Notes under the pieces: generated by a model | Told to the model about the DNA's origin: nothing | Seen by the model: only the letters and a program-made list of their open reading frames with translations | Database searches by the model: none | Assembly: GCF_009910705.1 (NCBI RefSeq) | Contig: NZ_JAAAXJ010000006.1 | Coordinates: 62,001 to 126,000, forward strand | Direction of reading: 5' to 3' | DNA from: Microvirga arsenatis | Lineage (GTDB): Bacteria > Pseudomonadota > Alphaproteobacteria > Rhizobiales > Beijerinckiaceae | DNA: 64,000 nucleotides | Shown here: positions 1 to 8,126 of the stretch, piece after piece | How positions within the stretch are numbered: the stretch's first letter is position 1 | Layout of the letters: the number at the start of each line of letters is the position of its first letter | Position numbers and translations under genes: made by a program

Positions 1-102
1 CCTGCGCAAGGGCTGGACCAGCTTCAGGCGCTATCCAAGGCCCGTGATGCGCTGAGCCGCATCGACAAAATGATCAAGAACCAGGCGTCGAGCAAAGAAT
101 GA
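1..102 (+). CDS. C-terminal end of the gene upstream of fliK (probable motC)
   Basis: Frame 1 is open from the left edge to a TGA at 100-102 and encodes 33 residues ending KNQASSKE. The stop overlaps the fliK start (ATGA), so the two genes are translationally coupled. In rhizobial motility clusters the gene directly before fliK (motD) is motC, a periplasmic motility protein, and that is the basis for the name. The visible tail is too short to identify by itself. Partial gene; its start lies outside the window. Confidence 0.5.
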   Translation, partial: PAQGLDQLQALSKARDALSRIDKMIKNQASSKE

Positions 103-1478
103 GCCGTTTAGATCTGATTCCACAGCAGACGCCTCGGGTGATGGACACGCAATCCTCGCGCCATGCACCTTCTGCGTCGGAGAGCAAGTCGGAAGGCGGG
201 CGGGCAGCCGGCCAGGGCGGGTTCGAGGCTCTTCTGGATGGTTTCACGAAGGAGCAGTCTGGAGCGGTAGCATATTCAGACGGCGAAGCAGGAAGCTTGG
301 GGAAACTGCTCGGAGATACTCTCTCAGCCTCGCTCAGCTCGGATGCTTCCACGTTGGACGCGCTGTTGCCCGACATGCCGGCAGCTGCCGACTCGACGAC
401 TCCGGGATCCTTGCAGGCAGGAAGCATCGTCTCCTCGCTGATCGAAAACCTGCTGCCCAAGATCCTGCCCTCATTACAGGTTGGTAACGGCTCCGAGACT
501 GGCCAGCATGGATCGACGCCCTTCTCATCGCCCTCCCTCATGCTTCCCATGGAGCCGAGCGAGATCGGCATCGGCAATGGCGTGCTCGGCGATAGAGTAG
601 CGGTTTCGGTCCAGCATCAGGAAACCCACTTCAAGCCTATCGTCGAGGGATTCGAATCGATCTGGCAGGAAGGCGGCACCGATACGCCGGCCCTGCAGGA
701 AGAACCTGCATCGGAGGTCCAGACCGTGAAGAAGGATCCGGCCGGAGCGCGTGGGCAGGTTCCCGGCGGCGCCCTGCTGCAGCAGGAGGCTCCAGGTCTC
801 GAGAATCATACATCGCGCGAGCGGTCCGAAGAGGAACACAGGGGCGCGACGGCCCGGGTGCTCGACCGGCCTGGCGAGCGGATGGACGTTCAGAAGCCAT
901 CCGCTGCCGGCGGCCTGAAGAACGAGCCCGTGTCGCTCCCCTCCGGGACGCTTCAGCAGATTGCCTCGGCCGTCATCGAGGATGTGAGCAAGGCCGCAAC
1001 CCCTCACGCTCCAGGGCTCCAGGGTGACGCCCTGAACAGGGTCGCCGTCGCACGAGCGTCAGCAGGTGCCCTGAGGGTTCTCAACCTGCAGCTCAATCCG
1101 GTCGAACTGGGGCTGGTGACGATCAAGATGCGGCTTGCAGGCGATGGCATCGAGATGGAGCTTCAGGCCGAGAACGAGGATACCGTGGCACTTCTCAGGA
1201 ATGATGCCGACAAGCTGTCCAACCTCCTGCGCGCATCCGGCTACCGCCCAGATACCATCACCATCCAGCCTGCCGACAATTCCGCTCATGATCGTGGTTC
1301 ATTTCAGCGCCTTCAGTCATCGCCGGACCAGGGATTCCAGCAGGGAGCCGCACCCGGGCAGGGAGGGTCCGAGCGCCGGCAGAATGAACACCGCAGAGAT
1401 GGCGAAACAGGCCTCCCGAACGACCGGAGGGATGATCGGGCTCCTGGCGCTGGTCGCACTGGCGGGGTCTACCTCTGA
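99..1478 (+). CDS. fliK: Flagellar hook-length control protein FliK (MotD)
   Basis: 459 aa. FliK is secreted during hook assembly; it measures hook length and switches the export gate from hook to filament substrates through FlhB, which is encoded on the minus strand at 3301-4365. The N-terminal two thirds are low-complexity, rich in Ser, Pro, Glu and Gly as expected for the ruler part. The conserved hook-length domain is at about residues 315-400, with the signature LNLQLNPVELGLVTIKMRL followed by a helix that ends before ITIQ. The C-terminal tail is polar and disordered. The start overlaps the preceding stop, and the 3' end overlaps the transglycosylase gene by 95 bases in another frame. 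Confidence 0.9.
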   Translation: MSRLDLIPQQTPRVMDTQSSRHAPSASESKSEGGRAAGQGGFEALLDGFTKEQSGAVAYSDGEAGSLGKLLGDTLSASLSSDASTLDALLPDMPAAADSTTPGSLQAGSIVSSLIENLLPKILPSLQVGNGSETGQHGSTPFSSPSLMLPMEPSEIGIGNGVLGDRVAVSVQHQETHFKPIVEGFESIWQEGGTDTPALQEEPASEVQTVKKDPAGARGQVPGGALLQQEAPGLENHTSRERSEEEHRGATARVLDRPGERMDVQKPSAAGGLKNEPVSLPSGTLQQIASAVIEDVSKAATPHAPGLQGDALNRVAVARASAGALRVLNLQLNPVELGLVTIKMRLAGDGIEMELQAENEDTVALLRNDADKLSNLLRASGYRPDTITIQPADNSAHDRGSFQRLQSSPDQGFQQGAAPGQGGSERRQNEHRRDGETGLPNDRRDDRAPGAGRTGGVYL

Positions 1479-2046
1479 CGCAGCATTCCCTGCTGCAGCG
1501 CAGGCTCAGGATCAGGCCGGCCTGTGCGAGAGAGAGATGGTGAGGGCGGCATCCAAGTACGGCGTTCCTCTCGGCATGCTCTACTCGGTCGGCCTGACGG
1601 AGACGGGCCGTCGCGGAAGCCTGCAGCCCTACGCCATGAACGTGGAAGGCAAGGCCATCTTCTCGAAGTCGGCGGCCGAGGCGATCCAGCGCTTCGAGGA
1701 GGCTACTCGGGCTGGAGCCAGGCTCGTCGATCTCGGCTGCATGCAGATCAACCATTTCTATCATCGCGAGAACTTCCCGTCGCTTGCCAGCATGCTCGAT
1801 CCCCGCGCCAATGTGGAATACGCCGCACGCTTCCTCCGGGAGCTGAAAGGGCGCCACGACAGCTGGACGATGGCAATCGCCCGCTATCACGCGGGCCCCA
1901 ATAACGATCCCGCGCAGAAGCGCTATGTCTGCCGCGTCATCGCCAACATGGTTGCAACCGGATTCGGCCAGTGGACGCCGGCCGCGCGATCCTTCTGCTC
2001 CGATGCTCCCGGTCTTGCTCAAGGACAGACCGCTTCCGACGGATGA
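1384..2046 (+). CDS. Secreted lytic transglycosylase (SLT domain), flagellar cluster
   Basis: 220 aa from the ATG at 1384, chosen because it gives a signal peptide (hydrophobic GGMIGLLALVALAGS, cleavage near AQA); the frame stays open further upstream but only inside fliK. The mature protein has the lysozyme-like fold signatures YSVGLTETGRRG (Glu of TET as catalytic acid), DLGCMQINHFYH and AIARYHAGPNN. It should cut peptidoglycan strands to let the rod pass. A transglycosylase gene (orf38) also follows fliK/motD in Sinorhizobium. The start lies inside fliK, so coupled expression is likely. There are three Cys in the mature part, so disulfides are possible. Confidence 0.85.
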   Translation: MNTAEMAKQASRTTGGMIGLLALVALAGSTSDAAFPAAAQAQDQAGLCEREMVRAASKYGVPLGMLYSVGLTETGRRGSLQPYAMNVEGKAIFSKSAAEAIQRFEEATRAGARLVDLGCMQINHFYHRENFPSLASMLDPRANVEYAARFLRELKGRHDSWTMAIARYHAGPNNDPAQKRYVCRVIANMVATGFGQWTPAARSFCSDAPGLAQGQTASDG

Positions 2047-2079
2047 CGGGTCCGTCGGAGCACGATGCCTGCCCGTTAG

Positions 2080-2784
2080 CTATCGGGTCATCTTGATCTC
2101 AGCGCCGGAGCTGCTGAGAGAGCCGGAGAGCGAGGCCTCGGCGCCCGTCAGGCGGGCCATGACCTGACCCCGGGAATACAGAATGATCTGGTTGTCACGG
2201 AAGGTCCAGCCGTTCACCTCGCGCAGGGCCTCGTTCGGGCACTGGCGCGTGGAGGCTCTGTAGAGATCGAGCGAGGGAACGCTCGAGAGCTGGATCCGGC
2301 ACGATGACGGCCCGATCGTGGCCTTCCATGTTCCGGCATAGGACGAAGCCCGCTGCGAGGGCGTGAAGGCACCCGGCGGATCGGCCTGGGCTGCAGCGCC
2401 AAGCTCTGCCGCTCCAGCGGGCGGCCCATCGAGCAGGACCGTTCCAGGTGCAGGGGCCATGCCGGGATCGGGCGGCTCAGGCAGGCTCGCCCGCGGCAAC
2501 GGTGCCGCATCGGGCTCCAGATGGAGCTCCGCCAAGCGCCTCGACGGCGGCAGACGCTCCGGTTCGATGACGAGGAGGCGTGTGGTTTCGGCGGCTGCAG
2601 GCTGGTTGCGATCAGCTTCGGCATCGCGCCGTCCCCAGGGCGCATCGTATTCCGGATAGGTCCTCTTGATATGCGAAGGCCCCCAGGGACCTTGCTTGTA
2701 GAGCGCCTCGGTCGACGAGTTGCAAGCCGATACCATGGCGGCCAGCAAGGCGACCGTGCCCGTCCCTGTAAGAGAGCGTCTCAT
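2080..2784 (-). CDS. Omp19-like outer-membrane lipoprotein with AprI/Inh protease-inhibitor domain
   Basis: 234 aa from the ATG at 2784. The N-terminus MRRSLTGTGTVALLAAMVSAC is a lipoprotein signal with lipobox VSAC. Residues about 25-130 are a Pro/Ala-rich linker. The last 90 residues match the AprI/Inh/Omp19 beta-barrel: YAGTWKAT, then SSCRIQLSS and RQCPNEALREVNGW, whose two Cys normally form a disulfide. Family members inhibit proteases (Omp19 of Brucella, Inh of Pseudomonas). An upstream in-frame start would add 13 residues before the signal and is less likely. It is the last gene of the motA-flhB minus-strand run, 16 bases after the preceding stop. A flagellar role is not shown; co-transcription is inferred. 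Confidence 0.75.
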   Translation of the reverse strand: MRRSLTGTGTVALLAAMVSACNSSTEALYKQGPWGPSHIKRTYPEYDAPWGRRDAEADRNQPAAAETTRLLVIEPERLPPSRRLAELHLEPDAAPLPRASLPEPPDPGMAPAPGTVLLDGPPAGAAELGAAAQADPPGAFTPSQRASSYAGTWKATIGPSSCRIQLSSVPSLDLYRASTRQCPNEALREVNGWTFRDNQIILYSRGQVMARLTGAEASLSGSLSSSGAEIKMTR

Positions 2785-2800
2785 GCGGCGATGCTTGGCA

Positions 2801-3304
2801 TCAATGACGGGTGGACTCGCCAAGGCAGTAGGGAGTCTGGAACCGGGACGGGAGGGGCCTCAACCTCGCCGAGGAGAGGATTCTCGCGAACGAGGCGGGA
2901 GTGAGCACTTCCGTGCCGGAGCTGCCGTCGCGCAGAACCTCGTTGATCTTGACACCGATGTAGCACGATCCGAAGACGAGCTGGAACTGCACCGTGAGGG
3001 TCTCGTGAACGAACTCCATATCGAGCACGACACATGAGGTCTCCTCCCGGCCCGGGCTGACATGCGCCACATAGCCGTAGGACAGGGTCTCGCCCTTGAA
3101 GTAAAGCTCGGCCGAGGATGTGACCATCTCATCCATGTTGCCGTGCAGCTGGTTGTCGACGTAGAACCGGATGATCTCGGCGTCGGTCAGGCAGAAATCC
3201 GCGATCACGTCCTTGATGTTGCAGGCCAGGACCTCCTCCAGGGCCTCGATGTCCAGATGCTCTCTCTCATGGACTACTGGGTGGACGGAACGAAGGCTCA
3301 TCAT
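2801..3304 (-). CDS. Unknown 167-aa protein coupled to flhB
   Basis: I do not recognise a family. The start ATG overlaps the flhB stop (ATGA), so it is almost certainly co-translated with flhB. The protein is soluble: no signal peptide and no membrane segment. The N-terminal 45 residues are acidic and helical (HLDIEALEEVLACNIKDVIADF). The middle, about residues 45-125, looks beta-rich (AELYFKGETLSYGYV, CVVLDMEFV, LTVQFQLVFGSCYIGVKI). The C-terminus is short and basic. Position in a flagellar operon suggests an assembly, chaperone or export role; that is inference. Codon use and reading-frame length fit a real gene. Confidence 0.7.
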   Translation of the reverse strand: MMSLRSVHPVVHEREHLDIEALEEVLACNIKDVIADFCLTDAEIIRFYVDNQLHGNMDEMVTSSAELYFKGETLSYGYVAHVSPGREETSCVVLDMEFVHETLTVQFQLVFGSCYIGVKINEVLRDGSSGTEVLTPASFARILSSARLRPLPSRFQTPYCLGESTRH

Positions 3305-4365
3305 TTCGACCTCGTGAGAATGTAGAACAGGAGCTGTGCGACCGCTTTGTAGAAGTCGGGAGGAATCATCCGGTCAATCTCGACATGATCATACATCGAT
3401 CTTGCCAGAGGCTTGTCTTCGATGACCGGAATGCCGCTTTTCTCGGCGATTTCTCGAATCTTCAAGGCGATAAGGTCCTTGCCCTTGGCGACGACGATTG
3501 GCGCGCTCGCCTCGCTGCGCTCGTAGCGCAGCGCAATGGCGAAATGGGTCGGGTTGGCGATGACGAAGGTGGCCTTCGGAACCGCGGCCAGCATGCGCTT
3601 GCGGCTGCGGTCCTGGGCCAGGGAGCGCATGCGCGCCTTGACCATCGGGTCGCCTTCCATCTGCTTGTATTCTTCCTTCACTTCCTGCTTCGTCATCTTC
3701 AGGTCGCTGTGCCACTTGAAGCGAGCCCAGAGCAGGTCAGCCGCAACCAGCACGATCGTTGCGATCGCAATGGCGGAGACCAGTCGCATGGCCATGGTCA
3801 ACATCAGCTCCGGAAGGAGGGAGGGATCACTGAACATGGCATTCAAGACCTTGTATTGCTCCGACTTGAGAAGCAGAAGACTGACGATCGTCATCGTTCC
3901 GAACTTGAACAACGACTTTGCGAATTCCACGAGACCCTGGCGTCCGAAGATGCGCTTCCAGCCGCCGACCGGCGAGATCCTGTTCCATTGCGGCCTGATT
4001 CTTTCGGATACGATGGAAGGAACGTTCTGAAGAATTGAAGCCGCGAGGCTGCAGCCCGCCAGGACGAGGATGACGGGAATCAGGCATTGGCCGACCTCGA
4101 GTGCGACGGCCTGGATGAGCATCGCTGCATCGGAACCGCTCTCCAGGCGAAAATCCTCGGGCCGGTTGATGAACAGGGAGAGCTTTTCCGTCAGGACCTT
4201 CGTGTTGTTGCGGGTGGCGAAGGCAAGGGCGATGAGAATGCCGACCATTGAGGCAAACATGGGCGCCTCCCGGGAAAAAGGGATGTTCCCTTTCTCCACG
4301 GCTTCGCGGACCTTCTTCTCGGAAGGCGCTTCCGTCTTGCTGTCCTTGTCGTCGGTATCAGACAT
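3301..4365 (-). CDS. flhB: Flagellar export gate protein FlhB
   Basis: 354 aa. FlhB is the inner-membrane component of the flagellar type III export apparatus that sets substrate specificity. The N-terminus is charged (DTDDKDSKTEAPSEKKVREA), as is usual, followed by four hydrophobic segments between about residues 30 and 210 (one is AIAIATIVLVAADLLWA). The cytoplasmic domain contains the self-cleavage motif NPTH in VIANPTHFAIAL and the family stretch KGKDLIALKIREIAE. It lies 17 bases after fliG and overlaps the next gene. fliR, fliQ and flhA of the same gate are on the plus strand at 15227-18401. Confidence 0.95.
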   Translation of the reverse strand: MSDTDDKDSKTEAPSEKKVREAVEKGNIPFSREAPMFASMVGILIALAFATRNNTKVLTEKLSLFINRPEDFRLESGSDAAMLIQAVALEVGQCLIPVILVLAGCSLAASILQNVPSIVSERIRPQWNRISPVGGWKRIFGRQGLVEFAKSLFKFGTMTIVSLLLLKSEQYKVLNAMFSDPSLLPELMLTMAMRLVSAIAIATIVLVAADLLWARFKWHSDLKMTKQEVKEEYKQMEGDPMVKARMRSLAQDRSRKRMLAAVPKATFVIANPTHFAIALRYERSEASAPIVVAKGKDLIALKIREIAEKSGIPVIEDKPLARSMYDHVEIDRMIPPDFYKAVAQLLFYILTRSK

Positions 4366-4382
4366 CGCCAGAGGCCGACGGT

Positions 4383-5411
4383 CTAAAAGTAGGCTTCATC
4401 CTCGGCCTCTGAGTTGATGACGATCTCCCCGCGGCCGGCCATTTCGAGGGCCAGATCCGTGATGGCACGGCGCGCCTCGGCAATGTCGCGGTGGGCGGAC
4501 GGCTCCTTGCTGTTCAGCTCGTGCTCGATCATGCGGCGAACGCGCGATGAAAGGGCCGACAGAACAACCTTGCGGAATTCCTCGTTCGTGCCCTTGAGTG
4601 CGAGCACGACCCGATCCGGCGGAACCTGGTCGAAAAGCGTCGTGCGGTCTTTCGGCGTGAGTTTGACGATGTCGTCGAAGGTGAAGAGCAGGCCGCGCAG
4701 GATCTCGGCGGATTTCGGGCGCACGGAGGAGAGGTTGTTGAGCACGTCCTCCATGTGCTCGCGTTCCATCTTGTTGATGATGTCCGCGATCTTGGCATGG
4801 GTGTCCGCGCCGGCGTTCTTCGAGAAGTTCGCCATGAAGTCCTCATGCAGCGTCTTCTCGATGTTCTTCATGGTCTCGTCCACAATCGGCTTCATGCTCA
4901 GCATGCGGCGCATGAGATTGTTGCGCAGCGGCTGCGGCAGCTGGGCCATGACCTTCGCGGCGCAGGACGGCTTGACCTTGGAGAGAATCAGAGCCGCCGT
5001 CTGCGGGTGCTCCTTCATCAGATAGGACGCAATCGCGCTTTCCGAGACGGTCGAGATCCGCTCCCAGATGCTTCTGTTCGCGTTGCCCACCACCTCGTTC
5101 ATAATGCTGGCGATCTGCTCCGGGCTGAGAATGCCCGTCAGAAGCTTCTCGATGTGGGCCGCTCCGCCGACCAGGTCCGCTCCATCCGTGAAGTTTGCCG
5201 CGAACTCCTCCACCAGCTGTTCGATCTGCGTGGGGGAGACCGGCCCGAGCATGGCGGCCGACTTGGTGACGAGGCGGATCTCATCCTCGCTGAAATGCTT
5301 GAGGATCTTGCCGGCGGCGGGCTTGCCCATGGCGAAGAGCAGCGTCGCCACCCTCTCGGGCCCTTTCAGGACCTTGGAGCCGTTAGACTTCATAGGAACA
5401 TGCGCGGCCAT
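4383..5411 (-). CDS. fliG: Flagellar motor switch protein FliG
   Basis: 342 aa. FliG forms the upper part of the C-ring and carries the charged face that meets MotA, giving torque. The N-terminal domain (VLKGPERVATLLFAMGK) binds FliF; the middle domain contains the EHPQTAALILSKV motif typical of FliG; the C-terminal motor domain is near residues 220-330 (FDDIVKLTPKDRTTLFDQV, then SSRVRRMIEHELN). Length fits the family. A second ATG at 5393 would remove six residues. It sits between fliN and flhB in the motA operon. Confidence 0.95.
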   Translation of the reverse strand: MAAHVPMKSNGSKVLKGPERVATLLFAMGKPAAGKILKHFSEDEIRLVTKSAAMLGPVSPTQIEQLVEEFAANFTDGADLVGGAAHIEKLLTGILSPEQIASIMNEVVGNANRSIWERISTVSESAIASYLMKEHPQTAALILSKVKPSCAAKVMAQLPQPLRNNLMRRMLSMKPIVDETMKNIEKTLHEDFMANFSKNAGADTHAKIADIINKMEREHMEDVLNNLSSVRPKSAEILRGLLFTFDDIVKLTPKDRTTLFDQVPPDRVVLALKGTNEEFRKVVLSALSSRVRRMIEHELNSKEPSAHRDIAEARRAITDLALEMAGRGEIVINSEAEDEAYF

Positions 5412-5425
5412 ACGCTGCTGCCATC

Positions 5426-5794
5426 TTATCCGTTGAGATCATTCGTGGGCGGTCCGACAATCTCCGTGAGAGAAATGCCGAAGCGCGAGTTGTCGTCCTC
5501 CACGACGACGACCTCGCCACGCGCGATGGTGCGGCCGTTCACCACCACGTCGACAGGTTCGCCGACCCTGTGATCGAGGGGCACGATGGCCCCGCGGCCC
5601 AGCTTCATCAGGTTGGCGACGGGCATGGTCGTCGAGCCCAGAACCACCTGGATGGTGACCGGGATCCTGAGGATCGAATCGAGATTGCGGCCGGAGCCGA
5701 GCTTGTCGTCCTGGCCGTCCAGGCCGCGCCCGAGGCTGCTCTCCTGCTGCCACAGGACCTTCTCTTGGGAGTTGGTGTCAAAAGGGTTCGTCAT
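5426..5794 (-). CDS. fliN: Flagellar motor switch protein FliN
   Basis: 122 aa. A lower C-ring component that works with FliM and FliG and takes part in binding export substrates. The C-terminal SpoA/FliN domain (about residues 40-115) is clear: LDSILRIPVTIQVVLGSTTM, LMKLGRGAIVPLDHRVGEP and GEVVVVEDDNSRFGISLTEI. The N-terminal 38 residues are polar and variable. It is 14 bases upstream of fliG and follows the small membrane protein gene. Confidence 0.95.
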   Translation of the reverse strand: MTNPFDTNSQEKVLWQQESSLGRGLDGQDDKLGSGRNLDSILRIPVTIQVVLGSTTMPVANLMKLGRGAIVPLDHRVGEPVDVVVNGRTIARGEVVVVEDDNSRFGISLTEIVGPPTNDLNG

Positions 5795-5806
5795 CGGATT
5801 TGGACC

Positions 5807-6121
5807 TTACGAGTGAGAGCTGCCGGAATGGAGGGAGATCTCCCGGCGGGTATCGCGGTTGAGAGCCTCTAGCTTTTGAATGGTGGCCTTCGCCTCTTCA
5901 ATGCGTGTTCCAAGCAAGGCAAGGGTCTCCTTGCCCTCGGCGCCGAAGCTTGCCACCGCCTGCTGGGCGTTCTGCAAGGCCGCGCCCGTCTTGTCGAGGA
6001 TCTGCTGGTAATCCCTGTGATACTGGTCCAGCCTCTTCAGCTTCCGGTACATGACCGCAACCATGACGCTGGTCGTGACAAGGGCCAGGAAAAGGACGGC
6101 GTTAGCGAGGGAGGACATCAT
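5807..6121 (-). CDS. Small coiled-coil membrane protein between fliM and fliN
   Basis: 104 aa from the ATG at 6121, chosen because an AGGAG box lies 13 bases upstream; an upstream in-frame start at 6154 and a second ATG at 6118 are alternatives. One membrane helix at the N-terminus (LANAVLFLALVTTSVMVAVMY) is followed by about 75 residues with heptad character (LKRLDQYHRDYQQILDKTG, then ALLGTRIEEAKATIQKLEAL). The 5' end overlaps fliM by about 20 bases. No family is recognised by eye. The placement between two switch genes suggests a motor or C-ring accessory role; this is inferred from context only. Confidence 0.7.
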   Translation of the reverse strand: MMSSLANAVLFLALVTTSVMVAVMYRKLKRLDQYHRDYQQILDKTGAALQNAQQAVASFGAEGKETLALLGTRIEEAKATIQKLEALNRDTRREISLHSGSSHS

Positions 6122-7031
6122 CGAGAAATTCTTTCTCCTGATCGATGAGCTCATCGACCTTCAGCACATAGGATCCTTCCGACTGCCCGATATGGCACCA
6201 GAAGAGCCCCTGTTGGTTGCCTTCGAGCTTGACGCGGCTTCGCGGCGTAGCCTGCAGCTCGATCACGTCTCCGACCTTCAGGCCGGCGATCTCGCCAAGG
6301 GTGAGGAAGCGCTCTTCGAGAACGGCCTTGAGGGTGACTTCGGTTTTCTTCACTTCGGTCGCGATCTGCTTCATCCAGCGCGGGTCCCGGCCTGAGGATT
6401 CGCCCGTCACCACATGGGACAACGCCTTTCGCATCGGATTCAGGACCGATTGCGGGATGATGACGAACATTTCGCCACCGCGGTTGAGCGCCTGCAGGAG
6501 GAACTTGGCGGCGACCGCCTGGTTGTTGCGACGCCCGATCACCGCGAAATCCATGCGGGTTTCGATGCGCTCCAGCTTGAATTTCGTGTCGACCACCAGG
6601 GAGAAGGATGCCTGCAGGGCCTTGGCGATCTGCTCGAAGAGCGTCTGCGCCATCCGCAGCTCGATGTTCGAGAAGCCTCTCACCTCCTCGACCGGGGGCT
6701 CAGACCCATCCGAGCCGAAGAGAACCTCCACCATGGTATAGATGAAATCCCGGTCGAACCCGATCAGGATATGGCTGTCCCACTCGGGAGCGTGAAAGAT
6801 GCCAGCAACGGCGTTCGCCTCGTACATCTCCAGAATCTCGGTGATGCGGCCGCTCTCGAGCCCGCTCAGCGAGTAGTACATCGGCGAGGCCGCCATGTGG
6901 CGCAGGTGCTCGGCGCAGCTCGTCGTCATGCGATCGAAGATCACGTGGAGCATGGGAAGCCGGTCGAGCGAGAGCCCGGCGGAGTCCAGAAGCATGTCCC
7001 GGATATCGGTAGCGCTGTGTGTTCCGCTCAT
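6102..7031 (-). CDS. fliM: Flagellar motor switch protein FliM
   Basis: 309 aa. FliM binds phospho-CheY and relays the direction signal to FliG. Visible parts are the middle domain (LPMLHVIFDRMTTSCAEHLR, then NAVAGIFHAPEWDSHILIGF) and the C-terminal SpoA domain (LKAVLEERFLTLGEIAGLKVG). The usual N-terminal CheY-binding LSQ(D/E)EID peptide is not obvious, as in other rhizobial FliM proteins, which are divergent. The gene lies two bases after motA. Confidence 0.93.
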   Translation of the reverse strand: MSGTHSATDIRDMLLDSAGLSLDRLPMLHVIFDRMTTSCAEHLRHMAASPMYYSLSGLESGRITEILEMYEANAVAGIFHAPEWDSHILIGFDRDFIYTMVEVLFGSDGSEPPVEEVRGFSNIELRMAQTLFEQIAKALQASFSLVVDTKFKLERIETRMDFAVIGRRNNQAVAAKFLLQALNRGGEMFVIIPQSVLNPMRKALSHVVTGESSGRDPRWMKQIATEVKKTEVTLKAVLEERFLTLGEIAGLKVGDVIELQATPRSRVKLEGNQQGLFWCHIGQSEGSYVLKVDELIDQEKEFLDDVLPR

Positions 7032-7033
7032 GG

Positions 7034-7915
7034 TCAGGCTGCCTCTTTGAGCTCTTCGGTGCGGCCGCCCGTGGTCGTTGCAGCTTCGACCTCATCGATG
7101 GTCGGGCGGTATTCGACGGAAATGCCCTTGCGGCCGTGCTCCACGGCGATCTGGGGAAGGGCGCCGTTCATGTATGCGATCAGCGCCTGCTTCACGATCA
7201 CGTAGACGCGGGTCTGCTTCTCGCGTGTGGCCTTCACCTTGTTGGCGAGCGGGGACACGAACGCATAGGAGATGAAGATGCCGACGAATGTGCCGACGAG
7301 GGCCGAGGCGATCAGGCCGCCCAGGATGGCAGGCGCCTGGTCGATGGCGCCGAGCGCCTTCACGATCCCGAGCACCGCCGCCACGATGCCGATGGCCGGG
7401 AGGGCCTCGGACACCGCATAGAGCGAGTAGTAGGGCTTCGTGCGGTCCCGCTTCAGGGTTGCGATCTCCTCTTCCATGAGCGCTTCGATCTCATGGGGGC
7501 GCGCATTGCCGATGATGATCAGACGCGCATAGTCGCAGATGAACAGGGTGAGGTCCTTGTCCTTGAGAACTGCCGGAAAGGCCTTGAAGATCTCCGATTC
7601 CTCCGGCTGATCGATGTGGGCTTCGACCTCGTTCCTCGGCTTGTTCTTCAACTCCCGCATGAGGGCGTAGAGAACGCCGAGGATCTCCAGGTAATACTCC
7701 CGCTTGGGCACAGCCCCGGTGATGGCTTCGCGAGCTGCGCGGCCGGTGTCCTTCACCAGGGACATGGGGTTGGCGATGATGAAGGTGCCAATCGCGATGC
7801 CGCAGATGATGACGTATTCCCAGGGCTGCCAAATGACAGCCAGATGCCCGCCCATGGCGACGTAGCCGCTGACGAGCGAGCCGATGGCAACTGCCAGTCC
7901 GATCAAGACGCCCAA
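7034..7915 (-). CDS. motA: Flagellar stator protein MotA
   Basis: 293 aa from a TTG at 7915. An in-frame GTG at 7939 exists, but the TTG has an AAGGGG box eight bases upstream and places the start exactly where rhizobial MotA proteins begin relative to the conserved GYVAMGGHL. MotA is the proton-channel stator subunit. Four membrane segments are visible (GVLIGLAVAIGSLVSGY; YVIICGIAIGTFIIA; EALPAIGIVAAVLGIVKAL; LGGLIASALVGTFVGIFISY), with the family motif PYYSLYAVSEALPAIGIVAA. motB is not in the window. It is the first gene of the minus-strand flagellar run. Confidence 0.93.
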   Translation of the reverse strand: MGVLIGLAVAIGSLVSGYVAMGGHLAVIWQPWEYVIICGIAIGTFIIANPMSLVKDTGRAAREAITGAVPKREYYLEILGVLYALMRELKNKPRNEVEAHIDQPEESEIFKAFPAVLKDKDLTLFICDYARLIIIGNARPHEIEALMEEEIATLKRDRTKPYYSLYAVSEALPAIGIVAAVLGIVKALGAIDQAPAILGGLIASALVGTFVGIFISYAFVSPLANKVKATREKQTRVYVIVKQALIAYMNGALPQIAVEHGRKGISVEYRPTIDEVEAATTTGGRTEELKEAA

Positions 7916-8126
7916 AGTACAAGCCCCTTCGATTTCCACTCTCTTAAGGCTGTCTTACCGACGGAGGCTTGTGCGAAGCTGGAAAGTCGCGAGCAAGCCT
8001 CGTGCAAGGCTCTTACCTTACAGCTTGCCCATCATGGCCATTGGACGGGTTGGGGCCTCCTCAGGTCGGGCACCGCTCCATCAATGATGGCCAGATCCCA
8101 CGAGACATGCAGGTCCAGGTTCCGAG
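7916..8126. promoter_or_regulatory. Divergent promoter region of motA and flgF
   Basis: This 211-base gap separates the leftward motA operon from the rightward flgF-fliI pair. It holds a near-perfect direct repeat: AAGGCTGTCTTACC at 7946-7959 and AAGGCTCTTACC at 8006-8017, 60 bases apart. AGGCTTG and CAAGCCT arms are also inverted within it. No confident sigma-70, sigma-28 or sigma-54 box was found. A binding role for the repeats is a guess. Confidence 0.35.

Noticed and set aside
7916..7939. GTG at 7939 as the motA start
   Set aside because: The TTG at 7915 has a properly spaced AAGGGG and matches where MotA proteins start; the GTG has no ribosome site at usable distance.
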